From Deltaproteobacteria bacterium (GTDB taxonomy: Bacteria; Myxococcota_C; UBA6777), in assembly GCA_006226375.1 (NCBI GenBank), contig SBHC01000005.1, positions 1 to 64,000 on the forward strand: a stretch of DNA of 64,000 nucleotides, written 5' to 3'. Of this stretch, positions 7,086 through 14,913 are shown piece by piece. The translations under genes were made by a program, and so were the position numbers. Numbering within the stretch: position 1 is the stretch's first letter; each line of letters starts with the position of its first letter. Below the pieces are notes generated by a model that worked only from the letters and a program-made list of their open reading frames with translations, ran no database searches and was not told the origin of the DNA.

Positions 7086-8576
7086 TTACTGTAACTTATA
7101 AATGTGGCAACGAGCCTCTGCAGGAACACGGATCTTGCGCTGTGTTTTCAAATACGATTGAAAGGAGAGAAAACGTCGCAGTAGCTTCGGTTGAGGGACG
7201 ACCAGATAGCTTGCTCCACGTTTTGTTTTGGGTTGGAGGTAACGCACGTGCCACCGATCAAGAGGAAGGCTCCACCCATACCGACGGCTATAAAAGAATA
7301 CAAAGGGGTCCTGGTAATTGTTGGGAACTCCGTAATCGATAGCTTCCGATGAAGAAAGAACCACCACGCGCGCCCGTTTTGGAACAACCGAACGAACGAC
7401 ACGGGCACACTTCATCCGTGGGTCCTGTGGAGTGCCAAGCATACCAGCGTAGCTCCAACCTGCCACAAACAACGTCCCCAACACTCCAACAACAAGAACG
7501 CCACGCTTCCACAACGCTGGTTGGGCAAGCTCTCTGACGCCAAGTCCCACCAGCAACGCAGCGTACGGCAACGCATAGATATGGTATTGAATCCCCCAGG
7601 ACTGTTGGGTGTATCGAGCAAGAAGCATATAATAAAGAAACAAGACCAACCAGCCAGAGAGCAAAGGATGCTTGCATTGTTTCCAAGCGAGTTTTAGGCC
7701 AAACAACGCAAGAACCAACCCTCCACCTGCGAACACCCACTCGAACTCCAACCCAAACAACGACATATATACTTTGGGATAGGTCCAATCGGAGAGCCGG
7801 CCGAACTTACTATCCCCTCCAGAAAACAGGCCGAATGTGTTCCCGTACTTTAAGAAAAGAGAGCGTGCATGGAGAAACCAAAGAGTGGGCAAAACCAGGG
7901 ACGACAGCGCAGTCATCCACAACGCTCGCCGTCGAAGCACTTGCCAACCCTGCCGCGCAATCGACCAACTCAAGAGGACAAGACCGATGTGCAACGAAGT
8001 CGGCTTAACCAACAACGCCAAGGTGAGAGACAACGACGTGAAAGCCCAGTCACGAACACGTCCTTCTTCCAAAGAGCGGTGAAAGAAATACAACGTTGCT
8101 GTGTAAAAGAACAGCACGGTAGCATCCGGCATGAACGCCACGCTGTACCGGACAAACAAAGGAGAGATGGCCAAGAAAAACAAGCCAGAAAGCGCCACAT
8201 CTCGACCGGCCAATCGACGCGCAAGCAGGTAGAAGAAGCCAAGAGTTCCGACGGAGAAGAGCAGCGACACCAGACGCCCCAGCCAAAGCTGCTCCCCCCA
8301 AGGAAGATAAAGAAGCGCTGTAAGAAAGGGATACAGTTGAAACTCGGTCTCCACAAACCCTGGACCTGCACCTCCCCAAAACACCTGGGGATACCAAAGC
8401 TTGAATCCATAATGGTAGAAGTGATGGGCAATGGAGGCTGTGTCGGCTTGCCGCCAGACATCGCTCTTGTACGCCAGAGGTGTGCAGCAAAGAGGAATCC
8501 GAAGAAGCGTGGCCACTCCAACCAGGCTCCACAAAAGCACACGAACTCTGGAGCTTAAGAATGTTACGAATTGCAT
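7086..8576 (-). CDS. GT39/ArnT-type membrane glycosyltransferase
   Basis: 496 aa with a polytopic pattern (about ten to twelve hydrophobic segments) and the PMT_2 layout. The N-terminal loop SDVWRQADTASIAHHFYHYG supplies the acidic residue expected for the lipid-linked sugar site, followed by ETEFQLYPFLTALLYLPWGEQ. A short periplasmic C-terminal part (about 400-496) follows the last membrane segment. Family members move a sugar from a polyprenyl-phosphate donor to lipid A, protein or other envelope acceptors; the acceptor here is unknown. The gene has its own sigma54 promoter (8626-8641) and a paired palindrome (8718-8764) identical in type to those of cusB and copA, so it is probably induced with the copper genes. 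The ribosome site (AGGT) is weak. Confidence 0.85.
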   Translation of the reverse strand: MQFVTFLSSRVRVLLWSLVGVATLLRIPLCCTPLAYKSDVWRQADTASIAHHFYHYGFKLWYPQVFWGGAGPGFVETEFQLYPFLTALLYLPWGEQLWLGRLVSLLFSVGTLGFFYLLARRLAGRDVALSGLFFLAISPLFVRYSVAFMPDATVLFFYTATLYFFHRSLEEGRVRDWAFTSLSLTLALLVKPTSLHIGLVLLSWSIARQGWQVLRRRALWMTALSSLVLPTLWFLHARSLFLKYGNTFGLFSGGDSKFGRLSDWTYPKVYMSLFGLEFEWVFAGGGLVLALFGLKLAWKQCKHPLLSGWLVLFLYYMLLARYTQQSWGIQYHIYALPYAALLVGLGVRELAQPALWKRGVLVVGVLGTLFVAGWSYAGMLGTPQDPRMKCARVVRSVVPKRARVVVLSSSEAIDYGVPNNYQDPFVFFYSRRYGWSLPLDRWHVRYLQPKTKRGASYLVVPQPKLLRRFLSFQSYLKTQRKIRVPAEARCHIYKLQ

Positions 8577-8625
8577 GAGAAACCTGTTGTAAAAACCGAA
8601 TAGGAAGAGAACAAGGTTTCTTCAC

Positions 8626-8641
8626 AGCACAAACTGTACCA
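8626..8641 (-). promoter_or_regulatory. Sigma54 promoter for the glycosyltransferase gene
   Basis: The minus-strand 16-mer TGGTACAGTTTGTGCT keeps the GG and GC ten bases apart and matches TGG, AC and TGCT of the consensus. It begins 65 bp upstream of the ATG and 77 bp downstream of the nearer palindrome, a typical geometry for an NtrC-type activator. Confidence 0.72.
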
Positions 8642-8717
8642 GTCTATCGTCAGCCCAAAACCAGAACGATACATTGCGAGATGTAGGGAGCGTGTGACCA
8701 AGAGAAAGAGGAGAGCC

Positions 8718-8764
8718 TTATCAAAGTTGAGAAAGAAAACCGCTCTTTTTCTCGAAAATGAGAA
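8718..8764. promoter_or_regulatory. Paired activator sites (31-bp spacing) upstream of the glycosyltransferase gene
   Basis: Two copies of the palindrome TTCTCA-N4-TGAGAA: TTATCA-AAGT-TGAGAA at 8718-8733 (11 of 12 positions) and TTCTCG-AAAA-TGAGAA at 8749-8764 (11 of 12). Start-to-start spacing is 31 bp, about three helical turns, the same as at copA and the response-regulator gene. Confidence 0.75.
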
Positions 8765-8802
8765 TGCTTCGTATCAACGTAGTGGTATGGAAGGAGTACG
8801 TC

Positions 8803-10998
8803 TCAAGCCACTGGAGAAGATTGCTTAGAAGCAGGGAGCACCACTTCAAACACAGCACCTTGTTGGGAAGAGTTCGAGATCAGAATCTCGCCGCCCATGT
8901 CGTCAATGATAGCTTTGCATACAGCAAGCCCCAGCCCAGTTCCTTTTTCAGGTCCTTTGGTGGTCACGAATGGCTCAAAGATGTGCTGGACTTCCGCCTC
9001 GGGAACACCTGGACCGTTGTCGATGACCTGGAGACGAGCCCCTCGTGTGCAAGGCCAAGTTTGAATCGTAAGGGACGCACCGTCCTGACCTTCCAAAGCA
9101 TCCATCGCGTTTAACACAAGATTGGTCACAACCTGCAACAAGGCATCTTCCCGACTCCATACAATTGGAAGATTCTGCCCCAGCTCCAGATGCAACTGGA
9201 TGCTCTTAAGCCTCTTGTCAAAACGAAGCAGAGACAACGCCTTTTCAATCTCACGGTTCAGATTCAACGGCACCGTGCTGTTGCCCTTCTGACGCGCGTA
9301 GCTATTTAGAGTCCCTACAATCCGGGAGATGGTGTCGCAACGCTCCAACAGTTCAGCGACGGCGTCTTGCAAGTCGGGTTCTTTGTACTTCCGTTGGATC
9401 CGCTGCAACAGCGCAGAGATGGAGGCCAGCGGGTTGCCAATTTCATGAGCGACCCCTGAAGCCAAAAGGCCGATCGCTGCCATCTTTTCATGATGGATCG
9501 CCTGGGCCATGAGCTGCTTCTGTTGGGTAATCACCTTTGCAGATTCCAACACACCAACAACCTCTCCGTCTTCGTCGCGAATGGGAAAGAAGTCCTTGTA
9601 GAAGAACTCACCGTTGTGTGGATTGGGGTGCTCATCCTCTTCGGACAACGGCTCACCCGTTTTCAGCACATGACTCGCCGGGCAGCAGCTCGCGGTGAGC
9701 TTCTTTCCCCCCCAAAGATGATAGCAATGAGAGCCGATGATATCGTCGCCAAACAAGTCTTTGGCTTTCTGGTTCGCGGTGGAGATACGAAGCTCTCTGT
9801 CGACGCAAACAATCACTTCAGGAATCGCATGAAACAACAACTCCAAAAACCGCTGGGCTTCACGAAGCTCACGGGTCCGTTCTTCAACGCGCTCTTCCAG
9901 AGTGTCATAGCTCTCCCGTAGCTCTTGCCCCATGTTTTGGAAGGCCAGGGAAAGCTCCCCCACTTCGTCTTGTCTGGCAGGAGGCAGCGGCGCGAGGAAG
10001 TTCCCCTGTGCAAAATCGCGGGTCGCCCCTACAAGTTGACGCAACGGCTTGATCAGTTGCCCAGCGACCACAGCGATCCCAACCAACAAAAGGAGCAACA
10101 CCGCAACAAGCAAGGACCCCCACACCTGACCGATCTCGTACAGCGGCTGAAACGCCTTGCGCTCGGGAAGTTCAATCAGAATGTTGAGTCGCAGCTGTGA
10201 CATCGGCAGCAACAAACCAAACACAGAGACGCCCTTTTCGTTCTGGTAGGTTCGGATGGGGCTGTTGGCTACGTTCTTGAATGCTGCAAACCGGGCTGAC
10301 GTAAGCTTGGACGCTCCAGCCACATGATGGTCGTGGGCGACATCAAACGACCCACAAATGACCTTGCCTTGTTGGTTCAGCAGGTAGATCATCCCCTGAA
10401 AAGCAGGTCCTTGCTTCTTCCGCAAAAAACGCTGGTGCAGATCAAACGGAAACTCCACCACGAGATGCGCCCAAATCGTTTCATGATAACGAAGCGGAAG
10501 AACCATGCGCGCTGTTGTATCTGTCACATGGGAGAAGTGGAGGATCTGGATCACCCGAAACCCTCGTTGAAGCAGAGGCACAGCCGGGTGTGGTGTTTTG
10601 TCGAAGGTAGCGCCCGTCTCAGCCAGGACCTTCTTCTCACGGGACAGCAGCCGAACGCCAACCAACTTACCCAAACCAGCCTTGCGTTTGAGGATCTGTT
10701 GGAGCTTGTCTTTGGCCTGTCCTATCACTTTAGGGTCTGAGGTTTGTTGGATCTGGGTTCCCCAGGTCCACAGCTCCTGGTTTTCAGAGAACATGGTCCG
10801 GGCGAGCTGGTGCTTCTCCTGGAGAAATTCTCGGATCTGAGAAAGTTGGAGCTGCCCCAGCGCCTCCATGTTGGAGATCATGGTCTGCTGTAGAGTCCGT
10901 CGTAGAGCGTAGTACCCTACGATGCTCAGGGCACTTAAGGGGATCAACACCACCACAGAGACGGTCACAAAAAGCTTGGTTCTTAAGCTTCGGAACAT
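8803..10998 (-). CDS. Membrane sensor histidine kinase (extracytoplasmic sensor, HAMP, PAS, HisKA, HATPase)
   Basis: 731 aa. Order: TM1 (about 9-31), a large periplasmic Cache-like sensor (about 32-285), TM2 (WGSLLVAVLLLLLVGIAVVAG), HAMP with coiled coil (to about 380), a PAS domain (about 380-500), HisKA with the H-box ASGVAHEIGNPLAS (His about 518), N-box VTNLVLNAMDAL and G-box DNGPGVP...GTGLGLAVCKAI. It should autophosphorylate and pass phosphate to the NtrC-family regulator at 12871, the only regulator nearby; pairing is inferred. The PAS carries an unusual cluster, CYHLWGG followed by SCCPASHVLKTGEP, which could bind metal, heme or sense redox. Copper as signal is inferred from neighbours. 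It is transcribed divergently from the oxidase. Confidence 0.92.
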   Translation of the reverse strand: MFRSLRTKLFVTVSVVVLIPLSALSIVGYYALRRTLQQTMISNMEALGQLQLSQIREFLQEKHQLARTMFSENQELWTWGTQIQQTSDPKVIGQAKDKLQQILKRKAGLGKLVGVRLLSREKKVLAETGATFDKTPHPAVPLLQRGFRVIQILHFSHVTDTTARMVLPLRYHETIWAHLVVEFPFDLHQRFLRKKQGPAFQGMIYLLNQQGKVICGSFDVAHDHHVAGASKLTSARFAAFKNVANSPIRTYQNEKGVSVFGLLLPMSQLRLNILIELPERKAFQPLYEIGQVWGSLLVAVLLLLLVGIAVVAGQLIKPLRQLVGATRDFAQGNFLAPLPPARQDEVGELSLAFQNMGQELRESYDTLEERVEERTRELREAQRFLELLFHAIPEVIVCVDRELRISTANQKAKDLFGDDIIGSHCYHLWGGKKLTASCCPASHVLKTGEPLSEEDEHPNPHNGEFFYKDFFPIRDEDGEVVGVLESAKVITQQKQLMAQAIHHEKMAAIGLLASGVAHEIGNPLASISALLQRIQRKYKEPDLQDAVAELLERCDTISRIVGTLNSYARQKGNSTVPLNLNREIEKALSLLRFDKRLKSIQLHLELGQNLPIVWSREDALLQVVTNLVLNAMDALEGQDGASLTIQTWPCTRGARLQVIDNGPGVPEAEVQHIFEPFVTTKGPEKGTGLGLAVCKAIIDDMGGEILISNSSQQGAVFEVVLPASKQSSPVA

Positions 10999-11006
10999 TT
11001 CTTGCT
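10991..11006 (+). promoter_or_regulatory. Possible sigma54 promoter for the multicopper oxidase gene (overlaps the kinase start)
   Basis: The plus-strand 16-mer CGGAACATTTCTTGCT has GG and GC ten bases apart and a perfect TTGCT, but C instead of T at the first position. It overlaps the start codon of the divergent kinase gene and would give a 160-nt leader before the oxidase ATG. A degenerate palindrome (TTCTTA-AGCT-TCGGAA, 9 of 12) overlaps it at 10980-10995. No standard upstream pair is visible, so this is weaker than the other promoters. Confidence 0.4.
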
Positions 11007-11179
11007 AAGCCCTTCTCTACTTTAATCCAACGTGTTCAGGAACAAGCATGACAAGATCCGGCAGGTTGTTCTGCCAGCTTCATGACATGAGGGTCCAACC
11101 TGGGCACAAAGCAAGAACTGTACCCTTTCCCAGTGAAAAGACAAGCTTGGGGAAGGAATGACGCAAGAGAGCTGGAAGA

Positions 11180-12721
11180 ATGAGAAAGACAACGTGGAGT
11201 GGATGGGTGTTGGGGTTGAGTCTGTTGTTGGCAGCGTGTTCCCAGTCCCCAACGACAGGAACAGAGCCAAACACAACGTCGTCGGAAGAGACGACCTCAA
11301 GCCAGCAAACAGACGCTGGGGACGCACCAGAGAGCAGCGCACAGGAAGCCACCACAACAGCGGAGGAAGCGCCCTCTGAGGCAGTCCCTGAGAAGCCCTC
11401 CTTCCCACCGACGGCCCCGTTCCCAGAGATTCAAGGGGGTCAGGTTCTTGAAGACACCAACCCCGACCCCAAGGTCGTGGAAGTCAACCTGGTCGCTCAG
11501 CCCAACAAGATCCAATTGTCCGACACAGTGACCCAGATCATGTACACCTACAACGGGATTGTCCCAGGTCCGATCATTCGGGCACGTGTGGGTGATGAGT
11601 TGATTGTTCACTTCACAAACCGGCTCCAAGAACCCACCACGGTCCATTGGCATGGGCTGCGAATCCCCGACAAGATGGACGGAACACCGCGAGTCCAAAG
11701 CCCCATCAAAGCGGGTGAGTCGTTCACCTACAAGTTTAAGCTCCGAGAAGCGGGGTCGTTCTGGTACCACCCTCATGTTCGCAGCCACGCCCAAGTTGAG
11801 TTGGGCTTGTACGGCATGTTGATTGTCCAAGAGAAAGAAAACATCAAATTCACCCGTGAGCGCTCCGTCATCCTCGACGACATCCTGATCATCAACGGCC
11901 GAATCACCGCCCCCATGAGCAGTCACATGGAAGCGATGCACGGGCGCAACGGAAACAACCTGTTCATGCACGGCAAGCTTGGCGCTCTCTCCATCAAAGC
12001 CAAGACCGGCGAAGTAGAGCGTTGGCGTGTGGTGAATGTCGCCAACGCACGTACGATGTCGATGAAGTTCACAGGGGTAAAAGTCCGGGTCATTGGGACA
12101 GATGGAGGCCTCCTCGCGAAGCCTTACTTCATCCCCACGACGCTGCATATCGCTGTGGGACAGCGCTACGATCTGGAGGTTACGTACGAGAAGCCCGGCG
12201 ACTACAACTTCTCCCTGATGGCCCCCACGCAAACAGGCGTTCAAGCCCTCCCCATGGTCAAAGTAAACGTCGAAGGGGAAGCAACGCAGACGCCCTCTGT
12301 GTCCCCCAACTACCCGGAGATACCAGCTCTACCAGAGCGCAAGTCCGACCAATCCGTGACGATGACGTTCAACGGCGTCAACACCGCCAACGGCATTGAG
12401 TGGCAGATCAACGGAAAAGGGTACTGGAAAGAGCCCATCTATACATTCAAAGAGGGCGAAACGGTCACGATGACCCTCCGCAACCTGCAAGCACAAGAGC
12501 ACCCCTTCCACCTCCACGGACAGTTTTTCACCGTGTTGAAGCGGGATGGCAAAGAAGTGTTTGAGCCTGGCTTGAAAGACTCTGTCCTGGTCGGCGGCAA
12601 CGAAACCGTCGAGATCCAGGCCTACTTCGACAACCCAGGACAATGGATGGCTCACTGCCACATCCTGGAGCACGCTGAGTTGGGCATGATGGGAGAGATC
12701 GTCGTCACACCCAAACCCTAG
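11180..12721 (+). CDS. Multicopper oxidase lipoprotein (CueO/CopA-type cuprous oxidase or laccase)
   Basis: 513 aa. A lipoprotein signal (LSLLLAAC, Cys20) is followed by a Ser/Thr/Glu-rich linker to about residue 75, then three cupredoxin domains. All four copper-ligand blocks are present: VHWHG (about 155-159), FWYHPHVRSHAQ (about 195-205), EHPFHLHG (about 440-447) and AHCHILEHAELGM (about 491-503), the last giving the type-1 Cys and the axial Met. A loop near residues 245-262 is rich in Met and His (MSSHMEAMHGRNG, then FMHG), reminiscent of the substrate-copper-binding region of CueO. The likely role is oxidation of toxic Cu(I) at the envelope, possibly anchored in the outer membrane. It is divergent from the kinase and 149 bp ahead of the cognate regulator on the same strand. 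Confidence 0.93.
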   Translation: MRKTTWSGWVLGLSLLLAACSQSPTTGTEPNTTSSEETTSSQQTDAGDAPESSAQEATTTAEEAPSEAVPEKPSFPPTAPFPEIQGGQVLEDTNPDPKVVEVNLVAQPNKIQLSDTVTQIMYTYNGIVPGPIIRARVGDELIVHFTNRLQEPTTVHWHGLRIPDKMDGTPRVQSPIKAGESFTYKFKLREAGSFWYHPHVRSHAQVELGLYGMLIVQEKENIKFTRERSVILDDILIINGRITAPMSSHMEAMHGRNGNNLFMHGKLGALSIKAKTGEVERWRVVNVANARTMSMKFTGVKVRVIGTDGGLLAKPYFIPTTLHIAVGQRYDLEVTYEKPGDYNFSLMAPTQTGVQALPMVKVNVEGEATQTPSVSPNYPEIPALPERKSDQSVTMTFNGVNTANGIEWQINGKGYWKEPIYTFKEGETVTMTLRNLQAQEHPFHLHGQFFTVLKRDGKEVFEPGLKDSVLVGGNETVEIQAYFDNPGQWMAHCHILEHAELGMMGEIVVTPKP

Positions 12722-12765
12722 GCCCCCTCATCGCTCTCTTCACCCATCACCTCACCCTCTCTGGA

Positions 12766-12812
12766 TTCTCAACAATGAGAAATCACTCGCTTTCCATTCT
12801 CAACTTTGAGAA
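12766..12812. promoter_or_regulatory. Paired activator sites (31-bp spacing) upstream of the response-regulator gene
   Basis: Two perfect palindromes of the family: TTCTCA-ACAA-TGAGAA at 12766-12781 and TTCTCA-ACTT-TGAGAA at 12797-12812. They lie between the oxidase stop and the regulator ATG at 12871. No acceptable -24/-12 element was found between the pair and the gene, so they may mediate autoregulation of a sigma70 promoter. Confidence 0.78.
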
Positions 12813-12870
12813 AACAAACGATCGATGGAACGAAAACACTCATAGCAGAGATAGGGAGAAGGAACGCTCC

Positions 12871-14235
12871 ATGACAAATGTTCGGATACTCGTAGTGGAC
12901 GACGAGCCTATTTTTCGTCGGGAACTTTCGGCATTTTTGCGCGAACAAAACTACGTTGTGGAAGAGGCAGAAAGTGGAGAGCAGGCTCTCGCTCAGCTTC
13001 AGGAGGAAAGCTGGGACATACTTCTCCTTGATATCGCGTTGCCTGGAGTCAGCGGCATTGAAGTCCTTCGCCAGGCCACCGTTCTCTCTCCAGAGACCGT
13101 CACGGTGATGCTCACAGCGTTCGCGAGCCTGGAGTCGGCGATTGAAGCGCTGCGCCTGGGAGCGTACGACTACCTCGTCAAGCCCATTCGCTTCGACGAC
13201 CTGGAGATTCGACTGGAGCGGCTGGAAAGCCACCGTCAGATGGCGCTGGAAAACCAGTCGCTCAAGCGTTTGGCGACGGGACAAGAGAAGTTTCATCAAA
13301 TTGTCGGAGAGAGCCCGGCCATCCAAAGGGTCTTTCAGCAGATCCGCCAGCTTCGTGGAGCCCGCGCCAACGTCCTTATTTTTGGCGAGAGCGGCGTGGG
13401 AAAAGAGTTGGTCGCTCGGGCAGTTCACGAGCACTCTGAGGCCTCAGAGATGCCGTTCTTGCCAGTGAACATAAGCGCCATCCCCGAGACCATGATGGAG
13501 AGCCAACTGTTCGGTCACAAACGGGGCTCTTTCACCGGCGCAGACCGAAACGCACCGGGCATTTTCCAGGCAGCGCGTGGCGGAACTGTGTTCCTCGACG
13601 AGATCGGCGAGCTTCCACTCGCGCTGCAGCCTCGGTTGCTTCGAGCGATTGAGGAGAAAGAGATCTTCCCGTTGGGTGCAGAAGCCCCGATCTCTGTAGA
13701 CTTTCGGTTGATCGCAGCGACCAACCGAAACCTCGAAGAGATGGTCCAACAAGGCACCTTTCGTCAGGATTTGTTTTACCGACTCAATGTGTTCCAGATA
13801 GAGGTGCCGCCTCTTCGAGACCGCAAAGAGGATATCCCCCTGCTGGTCCACTCTTTTGTGGACCACTTTGCCGACTCGTTAAAGAAGAAAACGCCCAACA
13901 TCAGCAACGAGGTGATGCAGTGTTTGTTGTCCAGCTCTTGGCCAGGAAACGTTCGTGAACTTCGCAACGTGATTGAGCGAGCCGTGATTCTTTGCGAAGG
14001 AGACAGGCTGACACCTGACCTGCTCCCCTCTTCCCTGCAGCTCTCACTCAATGGCGACTCTTTGAAGCTACGCGATGTGGTCGAGCGCTGCGAAAAAGAA
14101 CACATCGCCGCGGTGCTTCGGCTCGCGGACCATGTGAAAGAACAAGCCGCGGAGATGCTAGGTTTGAGCCTTGCGACGCTCTACCGACGGCTGGAAAAGT
14201 ACGAACTCCTCCGGCCCGAAGACCAGGGCAAGTAA
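12871..14235 (+). CDS. NtrC-family sigma54-dependent response regulator, candidate master activator of the copper regulon
   Basis: 454 aa from the ATG at 12871, chosen because it opens directly on the receiver domain (MTNVRILVVDDE) and has AAGGA seven bases upstream; an upstream extension to 12775 would translate the palindromes. Receiver: D10-D11, phospho-acceptor D54 (LLLD), K near 105. The AAA+ domain has Walker A GESGVGKE (about 173-180), the sigma54-contacting loop as GSFTGA (about 220-225; Ser in place of Ala) and Walker B TVFLDEIGELP. The C-terminus holds a Fis-type helix-turn-helix (EQAAEMLGLSLATLYRRLEKY). It should bind paired enhancer sites and remodel sigma54 polymerase; the palindromes at 12766-12812 and at cusB, copA and the glycosyltransferase gene are the obvious candidates. 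Confidence 0.95.
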   Translation: MTNVRILVVDDEPIFRRELSAFLREQNYVVEEAESGEQALAQLQEESWDILLLDIALPGVSGIEVLRQATVLSPETVTVMLTAFASLESAIEALRLGAYDYLVKPIRFDDLEIRLERLESHRQMALENQSLKRLATGQEKFHQIVGESPAIQRVFQQIRQLRGARANVLIFGESGVGKELVARAVHEHSEASEMPFLPVNISAIPETMMESQLFGHKRGSFTGADRNAPGIFQAARGGTVFLDEIGELPLALQPRLLRAIEEKEIFPLGAEAPISVDFRLIAATNRNLEEMVQQGTFRQDLFYRLNVFQIEVPPLRDRKEDIPLLVHSFVDHFADSLKKKTPNISNEVMQCLLSSSWPGNVRELRNVIERAVILCEGDRLTPDLLPSSLQLSLNGDSLKLRDVVERCEKEHIAAVLRLADHVKEQAAEMLGLSLATLYRRLEKYELLRPEDQGK

Positions 14236-14280
14236 ATGGATGTAAGTCCCAACCCACACAAGAGCGAGTCGAAGCATCGC

Positions 14281-14313
14281 AAACAGGAAGCCGCTGAGGC
14301 ATCACTGTTTTTT
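14281..14313 (+). terminator. Intrinsic terminator after the response-regulator gene
   Basis: A stem of AAACAG (14281-14286) with CTGTTT (14305-14310), reinforced by an inner GCC/GGC pair, runs into a six-base T-run. It overlaps the last codons of the convergent lipoprotein gene. Stem strength is modest. Confidence 0.5.
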
Positions 14314-14766
14314 AATGCAAGCTTTGTAGCTCCCCATGTACGTTGGGTTCACCTGCTTGCACACAGGGTGGGACGAGGGGCAATCGTTGTTCGTTCGGCA
14401 AACAACATCCAGAGAAGAGTCCGGATTGGCTCGGCACACCAGGGTCGTGCTGTAGTCGAAGGTCGCGCGAATCACAACCACACATGTCTCCGAAGAGCTG
14501 CAATCTTCGGGCCCATCACAGGTCATCGAAGCACCCGCAGAGTCGTTGTCTCTGATTTCAGATGGAACACCATCCTCTCCAACACAGAGCGGACCGTTTT
14601 TCTGAAAGAAGTGGCACGCCAAACCTTTGTCACACCGAGTGTCACCACACGCAACGCCTTCGAGAGCAGAGTTTTGGTTGTTGTCACCAGGAATGTTGAT
14701 GGAATGGCTACAGGCCGAAAGCCAACAAGCCATAGAAAGACACAACACATTACGAAAGAAGGTCAT
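14302..14766 (-). CDS. Cys-rich lipoprotein with CxxxxDC-type repeats
   Basis: 154 aa from the ATG at 14764-14766 (GGAG seven bases upstream); a TTG five codons earlier is possible. The signal ends in a lipobox (WLSAC). The mature part has three small disulfide-type modules: CGDTRCDKGLACHF, CDGPEDCSSSETC and CRTNNDCPSSHPVC. Such Dickkopf-like Cys modules are common in secreted proteins of myxobacteria and relatives. It converges on the response-regulator gene. No function is assigned; the cysteines more likely form disulfides than bind metal. Confidence 0.8.
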   Translation of the reverse strand: MTFFRNVLCLSMACWLSACSHSINIPGDNNQNSALEGVACGDTRCDKGLACHFFQKNGPLCVGEDGVPSEIRDNDSAGASMTCDGPEDCSSSETCVVVIRATFDYSTTLVCRANPDSSLDVVCRTNNDCPSSHPVCKQVNPTYMGSYKACIKKQ

Positions 14767-14913
14767 CACAATCTCCAACAAGACTTACACAGACATCCAA
14801 CACCGAATGAAAAGGGGTTGTCTATACTACACAGGAAGTTGATGCATCGTACACAAAAACCTTGTTGCGACAACTTGCGTGTGACTTGTTCGAGGCGAGA
14901 AGCTCTCCCCAAA

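Noticed and set aside
7146-7163. Palindrome TTTCAA-ATACGA-TTGAAA upstream of the DUF3347 promoter
   Set aside because: It matches only 7 of 12 positions of the activator site, has no partner at 21 or 31 bp, and lies inside the glycosyltransferase coding sequence.
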